The notes beneath the pieces were generated by a model. That model worked only from the letters and a program-made list of their open reading frames with translations, was not told the DNA's origin and made no database searches. From positions 2,232,001 through 2,296,000 of the forward strand of contig NZ_CP119559.1 of NCBI RefSeq assembly GCF_029278565.1: 64,000 nucleotides of DNA, written 5' to 3'. How positions within the stretch are numbered: the stretch's first letter is position 1; each line of letters opens with the position of its first letter. Positions 42,777 through 51,720 of the stretch are shown here, one piece after another. Both the position numbers and the translations under genes were made by a program. This DNA is from Haloarcula halophila. Its GTDB lineage: Archaea; Halobacteriota; Halobacteria; Halobacteriales; Haloarculaceae.

Positions 42777-44645
42777 ATGAATGATAGAACAGGAACAACT
42801 ATCGAAGCGGCTGATAGTACGGGCAGCCCCTCCCGAGTGACGCGCAGAGCGGTCCTCGCAGCCGGTGGCGCGGTTGCACTGGGGGGCCTCGCTGGCTGTA
42901 CAGCGCTCGATGGGCTGGTAGACCGCGTCGGTGCCGAGGCAGTCGGGACCACGGAGGCGTCGCCAGCCGCCTTCTACGACGGGTCTGGAGGCACCTCTTC
43001 GAGTGGTGGCGAAAACGAGGGGACCGCGTTCTACCGGAGTGACCCGGTGGATGTCCGCTACGTCCCGCCGGCACTCCAGGCCGCCTCACGGGACATCGAG
43101 ATCGACGGCTGGAGTACCAGCACGCCCACGAAGGCCCAGGACTACAACTCCTCGCGCTCGAACAAACCGAGCTCGATCTGGTGGGCCGGCCCGGGCGACG
43201 GGGACTCCGACGCCGACGGTATCGACGACCTCGTCGACCTGCTCGACGTCGAGCGATCGCTGCTCGTCTACGCCGACGCAGCCATCGCGGCCGTGGACGA
43301 GCAGGCAACCGACGACGCGACGGTCACGCTCGACGCGTTCATCAACGCGACCACGAAGGCGCTGAAAAAAGGCGACCGGATCGAACGCTGCTCCACCGAC
43401 GTTTGCGGGACGATCCGGGAGCACATGGAGACGGTACGACAGCGCGCGGGAGACGCGGACGATGCCGTGGACGCGGGCGAGTGGGACGCCGCGATGCGAT
43501 CCCTCCAGGAGGCCCGCCGTACCGTCCAGGGCGATGTCGACGACATCTTTGACGACCTCGACAGCGACGACGACGGAGTCCTGGACGGCACGGAATCCCT
43601 ATACGACTACCTTGACGGGGAACCGACGATCGGCGAACGCTTCGTCGTCAGCCTCCCCGACGCACAAGTCCGTGGTGACGGACCAGCGCTGGCCGCGGAA
43701 CTCACACCCGAGCGGGTACTTTCGTACTTCGTCGGCGAACGGGACGCAGAGGGGTGTGCCGAGAGCGACCGGGACGTCGCGGTCCATCGGGAGCTGGCGT
43801 GCCGGAACCTCCTCACGTCGACGCTCGAAGTCGGTGAGGCTGTCGGGTCACAGCTCCGTGGCATCGACAAGAACGATATCCGTCGGGGAATGACCGCTCG
43901 GAGCGTCGCCGCCTTCGGAACCTCGGGCGGTGTCGTCGTCACCGGGGCGTCGCCGGATTTCGACGGGTCCGAGCCGATGGCGCGAATCTCGGGCGACTGC
44001 TGTGATCCGGACCCCGAGTGCTGTTTCGATTACGATACTTGGAGTGAGGAGACGGCCTCGGGGGAGGCCGCCGTGTCCGAGACGTTCGTCGTTCCCGTGG
44101 CGGCGACGCCGCCGGACAGTCCGCTCCCGCTGCCCGCGCTGTTGTACGTGCGCCGGATTCGTCACGACGACCAACTGCTCTACGTCGGCGGCTGGCAGAT
44201 CGACGACGGCGCGCTCTACGAGGACAGTGCGACGCTCCTGACCGCCGACGGTCCGAACGTCGTCGCTGGGGTCACGCGCTCGGACATCGAGGACGGCGGC
44301 GTCGACCTCCAGTCCCGCGTCACGGGCCGAAAAAGGCCCGGACGGACCACGTACGCGAACGTGACGCTCAGTGCGCCGTACGACCCGAACGCCGACTACC
44401 TTCCCGCCGGTGCGGGTCCGGTGTGTCGGGACGACGGGGAAGTCTGGTGCTGGGGCGTCCAGTCCCGGGAGGCGCTCGCCAGGCACGACACCGGCGGCTG
44501 TCCGAGCGAGGCCGAGCGCGACGCCCCCGCGTGGTCGGTCGTGACGGCGCTCGACGCGCCAGTCCTCCATCTCACCGGGGCCGCGGACGCCGGGAACGAC
44601 GTGAAGTTCAAAGCAGGGGCGGAGCTGTCGAAAGCGGTCAACTGA
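42777..44645 (+). CDS. Large Cys-rich Tat lipoprotein of unknown function
   Basis: A 622-residue exported protein. The Tat/lipobox signal (TRRAVLAAGGAVALGGLAGC) ends near residue 42. Two acidic loops, SDADGIDDLVDLLD and LDSDDDGVLDGTESLYD, look like calcium-binding DxDxDG modules of the thrombospondin type 3/dockerin kind. Cysteines are plentiful: CSTDVCG, DCCDPDPECCFDY, VCRDDGEVWCWG. No enzymatic motif is recognised. It starts at the ATG predicted by the TATA box. It probably acts outside the cell, stabilised by disulfides and calcium. The neighbouring low-GC patch suggests a possible accessory gene. Confidence 0.78.
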   Translation: MNDRTGTTIEAADSTGSPSRVTRRAVLAAGGAVALGGLAGCTALDGLVDRVGAEAVGTTEASPAAFYDGSGGTSSSGGENEGTAFYRSDPVDVRYVPPALQAASRDIEIDGWSTSTPTKAQDYNSSRSNKPSSIWWAGPGDGDSDADGIDDLVDLLDVERSLLVYADAAIAAVDEQATDDATVTLDAFINATTKALKKGDRIERCSTDVCGTIREHMETVRQRAGDADDAVDAGEWDAAMRSLQEARRTVQGDVDDIFDDLDSDDDGVLDGTESLYDYLDGEPTIGERFVVSLPDAQVRGDGPALAAELTPERVLSYFVGERDAEGCAESDRDVAVHRELACRNLLTSTLEVGEAVGSQLRGIDKNDIRRGMTARSVAAFGTSGGVVVTGASPDFDGSEPMARISGDCCDPDPECCFDYDTWSEETASGEAAVSETFVVPVAATPPDSPLPLPALLYVRRIRHDDQLLYVGGWQIDDGALYEDSATLLTADGPNVVAGVTRSDIEDGGVDLQSRVTGRKRPGRTTYANVTLSAPYDPNADYLPAGAGPVCRDDGEVWCWGVQSREALARHDTGGCPSEAERDAPAWSVVTALDAPVLHLTGAADAGNDVKFKAGAELSKAVN

Positions 44646-44827
44646 CCGGGAACGGTTCTGCGCCGACGAGACTCGTCGGGATGTCGTCTCCCGTCCGACT
44701 CGATGGTTCTTCCGGACCAGCCGGACGCTGTCGTCCGGTCGCTCCCGTACTGACGGACAACGGATTCTCCCGGGAGGTCATAACCGCGGTCGAAACCCGA
44801 AAGAGCCCTGACCGGCTACGCCGGGAT

Positions 44828-45295
44828 ATGACAGCGACCGACGGAACCTTTCTGGTGACCCACGCCGACGAGGGGTCGGCGACGCTGCGGGACGTCACGA
44901 ACGCACAGGTGTTCACGCTCTCGAAGAACCCCGGCGTCGAGGCCGGCGAGGTCGTCGAGGGGGTTCTCGAACCCGAACCGCCCATGGAGGTGACCTACGA
45001 GGTAGCCTCGCTGCGCGACCAGCGGACCATCCCGGTCGAGCGAGCCGACCTCGAACCGACCACACAGGCAAAGGAACTGGCCGCCGACCAGCCCGTCGGC
45101 GAACTGACGACCCGCGAGCGGGCCGGCGAGGGCGAACTCCACGTGTTGACCGTCGAAGAGGACGGGGCCGACGCGGCCGCTGCGGAGGTTATCGAGGACG
45201 AAGCGACCGTCTCGCGAGCGGCCCGACTCGGTGTCGACCGCGTCGAGATCCGGACCGCCAGCGGCGTCGTCAGCGTCCGATACCTCCCCGATTGA
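44828..45295 (+). CDS. Conserved haloarchaeal protein (DUF5796-like)
   Basis: A 155-residue acidic soluble protein. It begins TDGTFLVTHADEGSATLRDV, and includes an OB/TRAM-like beta region (VVEGVLEPEPPMEVTYEV) and a C-terminal segment, AARLGVDRVEIRTASGVVSV. It precedes secF by 61 bases on the same strand but has no obvious link to protein export. I recall it as a domain of unknown function restricted to haloarchaea. Confidence 0.82.
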   Translation: MTATDGTFLVTHADEGSATLRDVTNAQVFTLSKNPGVEAGEVVEGVLEPEPPMEVTYEVASLRDQRTIPVERADLEPTTQAKELAADQPVGELTTRERAGEGELHVLTVEEDGADAAAAEVIEDEATVSRAARLGVDRVEIRTASGVVSVRYLPD

Positions 45296-45356
45296 TCGGC
45301 CGAACCGTCACTCGAATAAAGGAAGGCTTATTCGGCCCGCTCTCACACCGTCGCCC

Positions 45357-46226
45357 ATGGTCGCGTTCGAGGTCCCTGAAGTCGACTATACCCAGTATTC
45401 GAACCGCCAACTCGTGGCGGTTCCGCTGGTCGTACTGGGGCTGGCCCTGCTGGTCATCGCCGGCTGGTGGGCCATGACCGGGTCGCCAGTGACACCCGGG
45501 ATCGACTTCACGGGTGGGTCGGAACTGACAGTCGAGTCGTCATCGTCTCTCACACAACAGCAAGCATCACAGATCTTCGACGAACCGGTCGTCTCCGTCC
45601 AGGCGATCCAGCAGGGTGACAACCGCTACGTCGTCACGTTCGACTCGTCGGACATCGACGGGATCAGATCGACGGCGGAGGCGAACAGCGAGCTGACGAT
45701 CCTCCGAAGCGGATCGACGTCGCCCATCTTCGGGTCGGAGAACCAGCGCCTGGCCGTCATCGGCGTCGGCGTCGCCTTCCTCGGGATGAGTCTGCTCGCG
45801 TTCGCGCTGTTCCGGACGTTCGTCCCGAGCATCGCGATCGTCATCTCCGCGTTCTCGGACATCATGATCCCCATCGCCATCATGAATCTGGTGGGGATCA
45901 AACTCTCGCTGGGGACCGTCGCCGCGCTGTTGATGCTGATCGGGTATAGCGTCGACTCCGACATCCTGTTGAACAACCACGTCCTCCGGCGCTCGGGTGG
46001 CTTCTACGAGTCGACCTACCGGGCGATGCAGACCGGTGTGACGATGACGGTGACCTCGATCGCAGCGATGGCGGTCATGGCGGTCGCTGCCACTGCCTTC
46101 GGCATCGACCTGATGGCCTCGATCGGGCTCGTCCTCGTCCTCGGCCTGACTGCCGACCTGATGAACACCTACATGCTCAACGTCACGCTGCTTCGCTGGT
46201 ACAAGTACGAGGGGGTCAACCGATGA
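45357..46226 (+). CDS. secF: Preprotein translocase subunit SecF
   Basis: A 289-residue membrane subunit with six helices that helps Sec-dependent protein export together with SecD. Family motifs are GIDFTGGSELTVE in the first external loop, LLMLIGYSVDSDILLNNHVL and MNTYMLNVTLLRWYKYEG at the end. Its final four bases overlap the secD start (ATGA), so the pair is translationally coupled, as is typical of archaea. Confidence 0.95.
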   Translation: MVAFEVPEVDYTQYSNRQLVAVPLVVLGLALLVIAGWWAMTGSPVTPGIDFTGGSELTVESSSSLTQQQASQIFDEPVVSVQAIQQGDNRYVVTFDSSDIDGIRSTAEANSELTILRSGSTSPIFGSENQRLAVIGVGVAFLGMSLLAFALFRTFVPSIAIVISAFSDIMIPIAIMNLVGIKLSLGTVAALLMLIGYSVDSDILLNNHVLRRSGGFYESTYRAMQTGVTMTVTSIAAMAVMAVAATAFGIDLMASIGLVLVLGLTADLMNTYMLNVTLLRWYKYEGVNR

Positions 46227-47773
46227 GCAGTCTCAAGGAGAACTGGCGGATCGCCCTGCTGGTGGTCCTGCTGATCGGCGCCGCGCTTGCGCTGTTCGTC
46301 CCCGGCGTTCCGGCCGGTGACACGGGCAACGCAACGAGCGACGCGCCGACGAACCTCCAGTACGGGATCCAGCTCAGCGGCGGGACCCGCATCCGGGCAC
46401 CCGTCGTCGGCCAGACGGCCGAAGGCGTCGCCGTGGACCCGAACGACTCGGCACAGCTCTCACAGAACGTCGCGAACCGGCTCGGGATCGACCCGATCGA
46501 CGTCGATGTCAGAGCCCCCGACCAACAGCGGGACACCGGCGCTGTCGAGGTGTTCACCAACAACGTCACTCGCGAGGAGTTCCGCGCAGCGCTGGAAGCC
46601 GAGGGGTATCAGCCCGACACGATCCGCGATGGCGTCACTCGCGAGACACGCCAGCAGATGGTGACGAGCGTCCAGGACAAGATCCAGACCTCCGCACTCA
46701 GTGGCGGTTCGGTCCAGACGGTCAGCGCACCCGGCGGCGGACAGTTCATCAGCATCACCGCACCGGGCCGTGACCGCGAGGACCTCGTCCGTATCCTGGA
46801 AGAGCGGGGTATCGTCCGGATGTACGCCGTCCACCAGGCGGACAACGGGACCTACGTCCGCGAGCAGGTCCTCTCCCAGGACGAGTTCGCCGGCGTGGCG
46901 TCGGAGAACTCCCAGACTGAGGGACCGATCGCCCGGGTCACCGTCGAGGAGACGGCGGCCGAACGGTTCAGCCAGCAGATGGTCGACGCCGGCTTCGACC
47001 AGCGTCGGAGCTGTACCAACTACAACCACAGCGACATCCAGCAGACACAGGGAAGCTGTCTCGTCGCGACGCTGAACGGCGAGCCCTTCTACGCCCGCGG
47101 TGTCGCACCGGGGCTGGCACAGTCGTTCCGCGAGAACACGTTCAAGAACGACCCGGTGTTCGTCCTGCCGGCCGAGAGCATGGACATGGCCCGCGAGATC
47201 GAACTGAACCTGAAGGCCGGCCGCCTGCCGGCACCGCTTGACTTCGAGAACTCCCAGAGCATCTCGCTCGACCCCGCGCTGGCCCAGCAGTTCCAGCAGA
47301 ACTCGCTGATAACGGGACTGCTTGCGGTCCTGGCCGTGAGCCTCGTCGTCTACGCCCGCTACGGCCGGAAAGAAGTCGCCGCGCCGATGGTCGTGACGGC
47401 ACTCTCGGAGGTGTTCCTGTTGCTCGGGTTCGTCGCGTTCGTCCAGTATCCGCTGAACCTCTCACACCTGGCCGGGTTCATCGCGGTCATCGGAACGGGG
47501 GTGGACGACCTCATCATCATCGCCGACGAGATCCTCCAACAGGGGAACATCGAGACCGGGCGGGTGTTCCAGAGCCGGTTCCGGAAGGCCTTCTGGGTCA
47601 TCGGCGCGGCGGCGGCGACCACCATCGTAGCGATGAGTCCGCTGATGGTACTCTCACTCGGTGACCTCTCCGGGTTCGCCATCATCACCATCGTCGGCGT
47701 CCTGCTGGGCGTACTCGTCACGCGGCCGGCCTACGGTGACATCCTCCGGAGCTTCGTCCTCGACGAGGACTGA
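46223..47773 (+). CDS. secD: Preprotein translocase subunit SecD
   Basis: A 516-residue membrane subunit with a large external P1-like domain after the first helix and a C-terminal helical bundle. Motifs include YGIQLSGGTRI near the N-terminus and HLAGFIAVIGTGVDDLIIIADEI in the membrane part. A cysteine-containing segment (RRSCTNYNHSDIQQTQGSC) in the external domain could form a disulfide. It works with SecF in proton- or ion-driven release of exported proteins. A strong hairpin follows the stop. Confidence 0.95.
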   Translation: MSSLKENWRIALLVVLLIGAALALFVPGVPAGDTGNATSDAPTNLQYGIQLSGGTRIRAPVVGQTAEGVAVDPNDSAQLSQNVANRLGIDPIDVDVRAPDQQRDTGAVEVFTNNVTREEFRAALEAEGYQPDTIRDGVTRETRQQMVTSVQDKIQTSALSGGSVQTVSAPGGGQFISITAPGRDREDLVRILEERGIVRMYAVHQADNGTYVREQVLSQDEFAGVASENSQTEGPIARVTVEETAAERFSQQMVDAGFDQRRSCTNYNHSDIQQTQGSCLVATLNGEPFYARGVAPGLAQSFRENTFKNDPVFVLPAESMDMAREIELNLKAGRLPAPLDFENSQSISLDPALAQQFQQNSLITGLLAVLAVSLVVYARYGRKEVAAPMVVTALSEVFLLLGFVAFVQYPLNLSHLAGFIAVIGTGVDDLIIIADEILQQGNIETGRVFQSRFRKAFWVIGAAAATTIVAMSPLMVLSLGDLSGFAIITIVGVLLGVLVTRPAYGDILRSFVLDED

Positions 47774-47794
47774 AACCGCTTCGCAGGCGGTTTC
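47772..47794 (+). terminator. Hairpin terminator after secD
   Basis: GAAACCGC and GCGGTTTC form a perfect eight-base-pair stem around a seven-base loop, directly overlapping the secD stop. It could also act for the convergent rnhB transcript. Confidence 0.6.
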
Positions 47795-47848
47795 GTGTTC
47801 GATCGCCGCAGTACAGTTCCCTTTCTCCGCTTCCGTGATACCGACCGT

Positions 47849-48484
47849 TCAGAACTCCCCCAGCGTCGACTGCTGGGCGGCCGCGAGCACGTCCTCGCAG
47901 GTCGACCACGAAGAGCGCGCACACGCGGGCAGTCGCCCGTTGGCCGCGACGTAGGCCGCCAGAAACTCCCGTGTCGTGGGGTCGCTCGGGTATCCCGAGC
48001 CGACCGCGCCGTACTCGGCAGCCAGCGTCTCGACGTGGGCGTCCCGTTCGACCTTGGCGACGATCGAGGCCGCACCCACCAGCGGGTCCGTCTCGTCGGC
48101 GCCGTGTTCCGCGTCGATCGTCACGCCGGCGTCGACCCGGTCGGCAACCCGTCGGCCGAACCGCTCGGCGTCGGTGTCGCCCGCGTCGACACGTCCCGAG
48201 AGGCCGTCACGTGCGACCGCCGACAGCGCCTCCGCGTGGGCGGCGACCGTCAGCGTGTTCATATCCGTCTCGGGGTCGTCGATGCGCTCGACGGGGATCT
48301 CGGCGACGCCGACCGCGTCGGCCCGCTCGCGGATCGTCGCTGCCAACTCCTCACGTCGCGCCGGCGGGATCTCCTTCGAGTCGCCCACGCCGTCGGGGAG
48401 GGTCCCGGGGTCGGCACGGACCGCGGCGGCGAACATCGATCCTAATACCGGCCCCTTGCCGGCTTCGTCGACGCCGAATGGCAT
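47849..48484 (-). CDS. rnhB: Ribonuclease HII
   Basis: A 211-residue enzyme that removes RNA from RNA-DNA hybrids and misincorporated ribonucleotides. The catalytic DEAG motif is at GVDEAGKGPVLGS (residues 4-16); DETDPLVGAASIVAKVERDA supplies the other acids. The start at 48484 gives the family length. Convergent with secD. Confidence 0.94.
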   Translation of the reverse strand: MPFGVDEAGKGPVLGSMFAAAVRADPGTLPDGVGDSKEIPPARREELAATIRERADAVGVAEIPVERIDDPETDMNTLTVAAHAEALSAVARDGLSGRVDAGDTDAERFGRRVADRVDAGVTIDAEHGADETDPLVGAASIVAKVERDAHVETLAAEYGAVGSGYPSDPTTREFLAAYVAANGRLPACARSSWSTCEDVLAAAQQSTLGEF

Positions 48485-48582
48485 GGTCCGATCCTTATCG
48501 GCCGCGCGCAAAGCCGTTGTGGTCGGTCAGGGTGGTGAGTCGAGTGGTACTCCAGTGGCAACGACTTCCACGCTTGCTCCCC

Positions 48583-48915
48583 TCAGAGTTGACTCATCCG
48601 CTGGTCCAGTTCGTCTAGGTCATATGTGTCGTCGCCTTTCGGTAAGACTGCGAGGGCTGTCATCGTGTCGTTTGAGATCTCGTAGATGACTCGGTAGCCA
48701 CTTCTACCCACCCACTCCCGATAGAAATTGTATCGCTCCGAGCCAGTGAGATACGTCATCTGCTCTTGGGGGACTCGCCCCCACCGTAGCTGTCGCTCCC
48801 AGTCCTCGATTGCATCGAAACAGCGTCGAGCGTGGTCCGGGTTGTGTTGCTTAATCTGTTCGATGTCCTGCAGAACAGCGGGATGTATCCGAAAACTCGA
48901 CGGCGCGTGTGGCAT
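48583..48915 (-). CDS. RelE/ParE-type toxin
   Basis: A 110-residue basic protein of the RelE/ParE superfamily: a helical hairpin (HPAVLQDIEQIKQHNPDHARRCFDAI) followed by beta strands (RYNFYREWVGRSGYRVIYEI and MTALAVLPKG). The C-terminal catalytic-type tyrosine and arginine region resembles ribosome-dependent mRNA interferases. The preceding antitoxin gene is two bases away, forming a toxin-antitoxin module. Confidence 0.85.
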   Translation of the reverse strand: MPHAPSSFRIHPAVLQDIEQIKQHNPDHARRCFDAIEDWERQLRWGRVPQEQMTYLTGSERYNFYREWVGRSGYRVIYEISNDTMTALAVLPKGDDTYDLDELDQRMSQL

Positions 48916-48917
48916 GC

Positions 48918-49082
48918 TTACTGGCGCTCGAAGTCGAGCTTTTCTGCCAGCTCGTCGATAGAGAGAAACTCGTCGTCCATCTCATCGAGGTCAGATCCAC
49001 GCTCAGCGATCGCTGCCCGCTCGTCTGGAAGCATTTCAGCTTCGGTTTCAGCGGGCGTTGGATCGTCGGAATCGCTCGACAT
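48918..49082 (-). CDS. Antitoxin partner of the RelE-type toxin
   Basis: A 54-residue acidic protein (MSSDSDDPTPAETEAEML, then ERAAIAERGSDLDEMDDEF and FLSIDELAEKLDFERQ). Its high negative charge and C-terminal helix suit an antitoxin that wraps a basic RelE toxin. A TATA box 27 bases upstream makes it leaderless, and the toxin ATG follows two bases after its stop, so the pair shares one transcript. Confidence 0.75.
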   Translation of the reverse strand: MSSDSDDPTPAETEAEMLPDERAAIAERGSDLDEMDDEFLSIDELAEKLDFERQ

Positions 49083-49104
49083 ACTGTACCATCTGCCGCC
49101 TATC

Positions 49105-49113
49105 GGTATAAAT
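49105..49113 (-). promoter_or_regulatory. TATA box of the toxin-antitoxin pair
   Basis: Reading ATTTATACC on the minus strand, it lies about 27 bases before the antitoxin ATG at 49082, giving a leaderless transcript. Confidence 0.65.
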
Positions 49114-49170
49114 CATCGGCTGAAAGAACCACTGTTGTCCAACGCTCAACATAGGCTCCTCCCAAGTGAC

Positions 49171-50448
49171 TCACTCCCGGACGTACTCCTCGGTGAGGAA
49201 CGGTTCGTCCTCGCCCTCCACGTCGACGACGTCGAGCGCGGTGACGACGGCCTCGACACCGAGCAGTCCAGACAGGCTCGGTGTCGTCCGGCCCTCGTCG
49301 CTGGAGACCAGTTCCTTCACGTAGAGGCCGCCCTCGCCGTGGATGCGGAGGTCGGCGTGGCGTTCGTCGACCAAGTCGCCGCTCGCCTCGTACACCTGGC
49401 GGGTCCGTGTCAGGTCGGCACGGCGGTGTGAGACCCGCTGGGGCGTCTCCTGTTCGATAGTCGTCCCCGCCAGTTCGTCGAGCGCGGCCTGCAGGTCCTC
49501 GTCGGTCACCGGTGCGCCGAACTCCACGTCCATCCGGTAGGTCTTCGAGGCGTCCAGTTCCTTGACGCGTTCGACCATCTCGTAGGTGGCCAGATGGAGG
49601 TTCTCGACCTCGGCTTTCCCGTCGGCGAAGGCGTTGACGGCGGCTTCGAGTTCGTCGGTGTCGACGTCGCGGACCCGGGGGTTCTCGACCTCGACGACGA
49701 ACGGGCGACCGGAGTCGAGCATCAAGGCGTCGACGTCCTCGCGGCCGGCGCCGTGGAAGGTGCCCGACTCGCCGTCCATCGCGTCGACGACGACCGGCGC
49801 AGTCAGTTGTTCGACGCTCTCGTCGTAGCGGTAGCCGGTCCCGTCACAGCCGTCACAGGGCTGGCCCTGCCAGCGCCCGGTGCCGTTGCAGTCGTTGCAG
49901 GGCCACTTCGTCTGGGGGATGTCCCGTTCGAGTTTGCGGTAGCGGCCGTAGACGAACGCGGAGTTGACCTGGACGTCGACCTCGTCGGTCGCCAGGTCGA
50001 TGGTGAACTGGACGTCCGGGCGGCCGAACTCGACTTCCGCGCCGGTCGCATCGCCGATCTGTTTCCCGACCTCGCGGTTGAACTCGGTCTTGAGCGCCTC
50101 GCCCGCGTCCTCGTCCATCCCGAGGTCCTCGCGCAGGAGCGCGTCGTTCTCTTCGAGCAGCGGCGGGACGCGCGTCCCGACCTGATAGGTGTCGAACTCG
50201 TAGCCGCGCGCGGCGGTGACGGCCTGCTCGGCCCACCAGTCGATCCGGTCGGTCTCCCGCTCGCAGACCCAGCAGTCCTCGCCGGCCTCGAACGGTTCGT
50301 CGGCGTCGAGTGCGAGCGTCACTCGCAACGAGCGGCCGCGCTCGGCGTTCGAGAGCCCGAAACTCCGGTCCGCGAACAGCCGACCCAGACAGTGGTCACA
50401 CAGCGGGCCGGCGTCGACGGCCGCCCGAGCGTCCTCCAGTACGGTCAT
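49171..50448 (-). CDS. pus10: tRNA pseudouridine(54/55) synthase Pus10
   Basis: A 425-residue archaeal Pus10 that forms pseudouridine at tRNA positions 54 and/or 55. An N-terminal zinc module has CDHCLGRLF and CWVCE, followed by a THUMP-like region. A second cysteine cluster occurs at CNDCNGTGRW and CDGCDGTG. The catalytic domain carries HRRADLTRTRQVYEA and GGLYVKELVSSDEGRTTPSL. Length and architecture fit the family. Confidence 0.95.
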   Translation of the reverse strand: MTVLEDARAAVDAGPLCDHCLGRLFADRSFGLSNAERGRSLRVTLALDADEPFEAGEDCWVCERETDRIDWWAEQAVTAARGYEFDTYQVGTRVPPLLEENDALLREDLGMDEDAGEALKTEFNREVGKQIGDATGAEVEFGRPDVQFTIDLATDEVDVQVNSAFVYGRYRKLERDIPQTKWPCNDCNGTGRWQGQPCDGCDGTGYRYDESVEQLTAPVVVDAMDGESGTFHGAGREDVDALMLDSGRPFVVEVENPRVRDVDTDELEAAVNAFADGKAEVENLHLATYEMVERVKELDASKTYRMDVEFGAPVTDEDLQAALDELAGTTIEQETPQRVSHRRADLTRTRQVYEASGDLVDERHADLRIHGEGGLYVKELVSSDEGRTTPSLSGLLGVEAVVTALDVVDVEGEDEPFLTEEYVRE

Positions 50449-50520
50449 TGTCTGGGTGTGGCGGGCGCTCCGTAACTGCGTTTCGACCGCCCGCCGGGCA
50501 GTCGGCTCGCCCGACGACGC

Positions 50521-51630
50521 TCAGTGTCCGCCGTCGGTCGACACCTCGCCAGGACTGGGGTCGGGTGTCGTCTCGAACGGGGCGGCCGCGTCGACGGCCC
50601 GCACCGAGATGTCCCGCTTGGGGAAGGGGATCTCGATGCCGTCGGCCTGGAACCGACGGTAGACGGCGCCGTTGAGATGGTGGATGGCACGCGCGGTCAC
50701 CGCGGGGTTCGAGACCCAGCACAGCAGTTCGAAGTTCAGTGCGGAGTCGCCGAACTCGCGGAACCGCACCCGTGGACTGGGACGCTCCTGGACCAACCGT
50801 TCGGCCTCGGCGATCTCCAGGAGGATCGTCTCGACCTCGTCGATGTCGGTGCCGTAGGCGACGCCGACGGGGACCCGGATGCGGCGCTTGCGTTTCGGAG
50901 TCGATTCGTTGACGATTGCGGCGCTGTTGAGCGTCGCGTTCGGGACGGTCACGAGGATGTCGTCGCGGGTCCGGACGACCGTCGAGCGCACGGAGATGTC
51001 CTCCACACGACCGCGCTCGCCGGTCTCCAGGACGACGTAGTCGCCGACGCGGTAGGTCCCGTCGAGATACAGCGACAGCGAGCCGAAGAAGTTCGCCAGC
51101 GTGTCCCGTGCGGCCAGGCCGACGATGATCCCGACGATGCCGGCCGAGGCCAACAGCGGCGTGACGTCGATCTGCCAGAGGACGAGCAACAGGAAGACCC
51201 CGACGATGGAGATCACCGCGCTCCAGACGTTCTGGAGGATCGGCACCATCTGACGGTCGACGTACTTGCTGTCGGTGACTGCCGTCGAGACCTTCCGGCC
51301 CAAGCGGATCAACGTCACCATCCAGACGACGATGATCGCCGACAGCGTCCCCGCCTCCAGCTGGACCGCGATCCCCGGCGAGACCTCGTAGAAGTCCGTC
51401 GCGACGTAGGCCCCCACGAGTCCCAGCGAGAGGTACACCGCCGTGTGCAGGTTCCGGAGGACGATGTCGTCGACGTCGCCGTCGATCCGGGCGGTGACCT
51501 GTCTGACGAACCGGTCACCGACTGTGTGAACGAGCGCGGCCAAGGCGAGAAAGCCGACGACGATGACGACGATACCCTGCCAGGGGGCGAGCCCGGCGAG
51601 TAGTTCCACGACGGGACGGTCCAGTTGCAT
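50521..51630 (-). CDS. Small-conductance mechanosensitive channel (MscS family)
   Basis: A 369-residue channel that opens under membrane tension and protects against osmotic downshock. It has four or five helices. The pore helix and MscS signature is GLAARDTLANFFGSLSLYLDG, followed by VGDYVVLETGERGRVEDI in the beta domain. The C-terminal cytoplasmic vestibule is complete. The start at 51630 (MQLDRPVVELL) is preferred over 51873. Divergent from uppP. Confidence 0.92.
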   Translation of the reverse strand: MQLDRPVVELLAGLAPWQGIVVIVVGFLALAALVHTVGDRFVRQVTARIDGDVDDIVLRNLHTAVYLSLGLVGAYVATDFYEVSPGIAVQLEAGTLSAIIVVWMVTLIRLGRKVSTAVTDSKYVDRQMVPILQNVWSAVISIVGVFLLLVLWQIDVTPLLASAGIVGIIVGLAARDTLANFFGSLSLYLDGTYRVGDYVVLETGERGRVEDISVRSTVVRTRDDILVTVPNATLNSAAIVNESTPKRKRRIRVPVGVAYGTDIDEVETILLEIAEAERLVQERPSPRVRFREFGDSALNFELLCWVSNPAVTARAIHHLNGAVYRRFQADGIEIPFPKRDISVRAVDAAAPFETTPDPSPGEVSTDGGH

Positions 51631-51720
51631 GCCACGTCTACGCGACTGGAATATAAATACTGCTACCGTCGGAGTAGCGGAACCGAACCGGTTTTGCCGT
51701 CGGGCGTCGCCCTGCATGAC

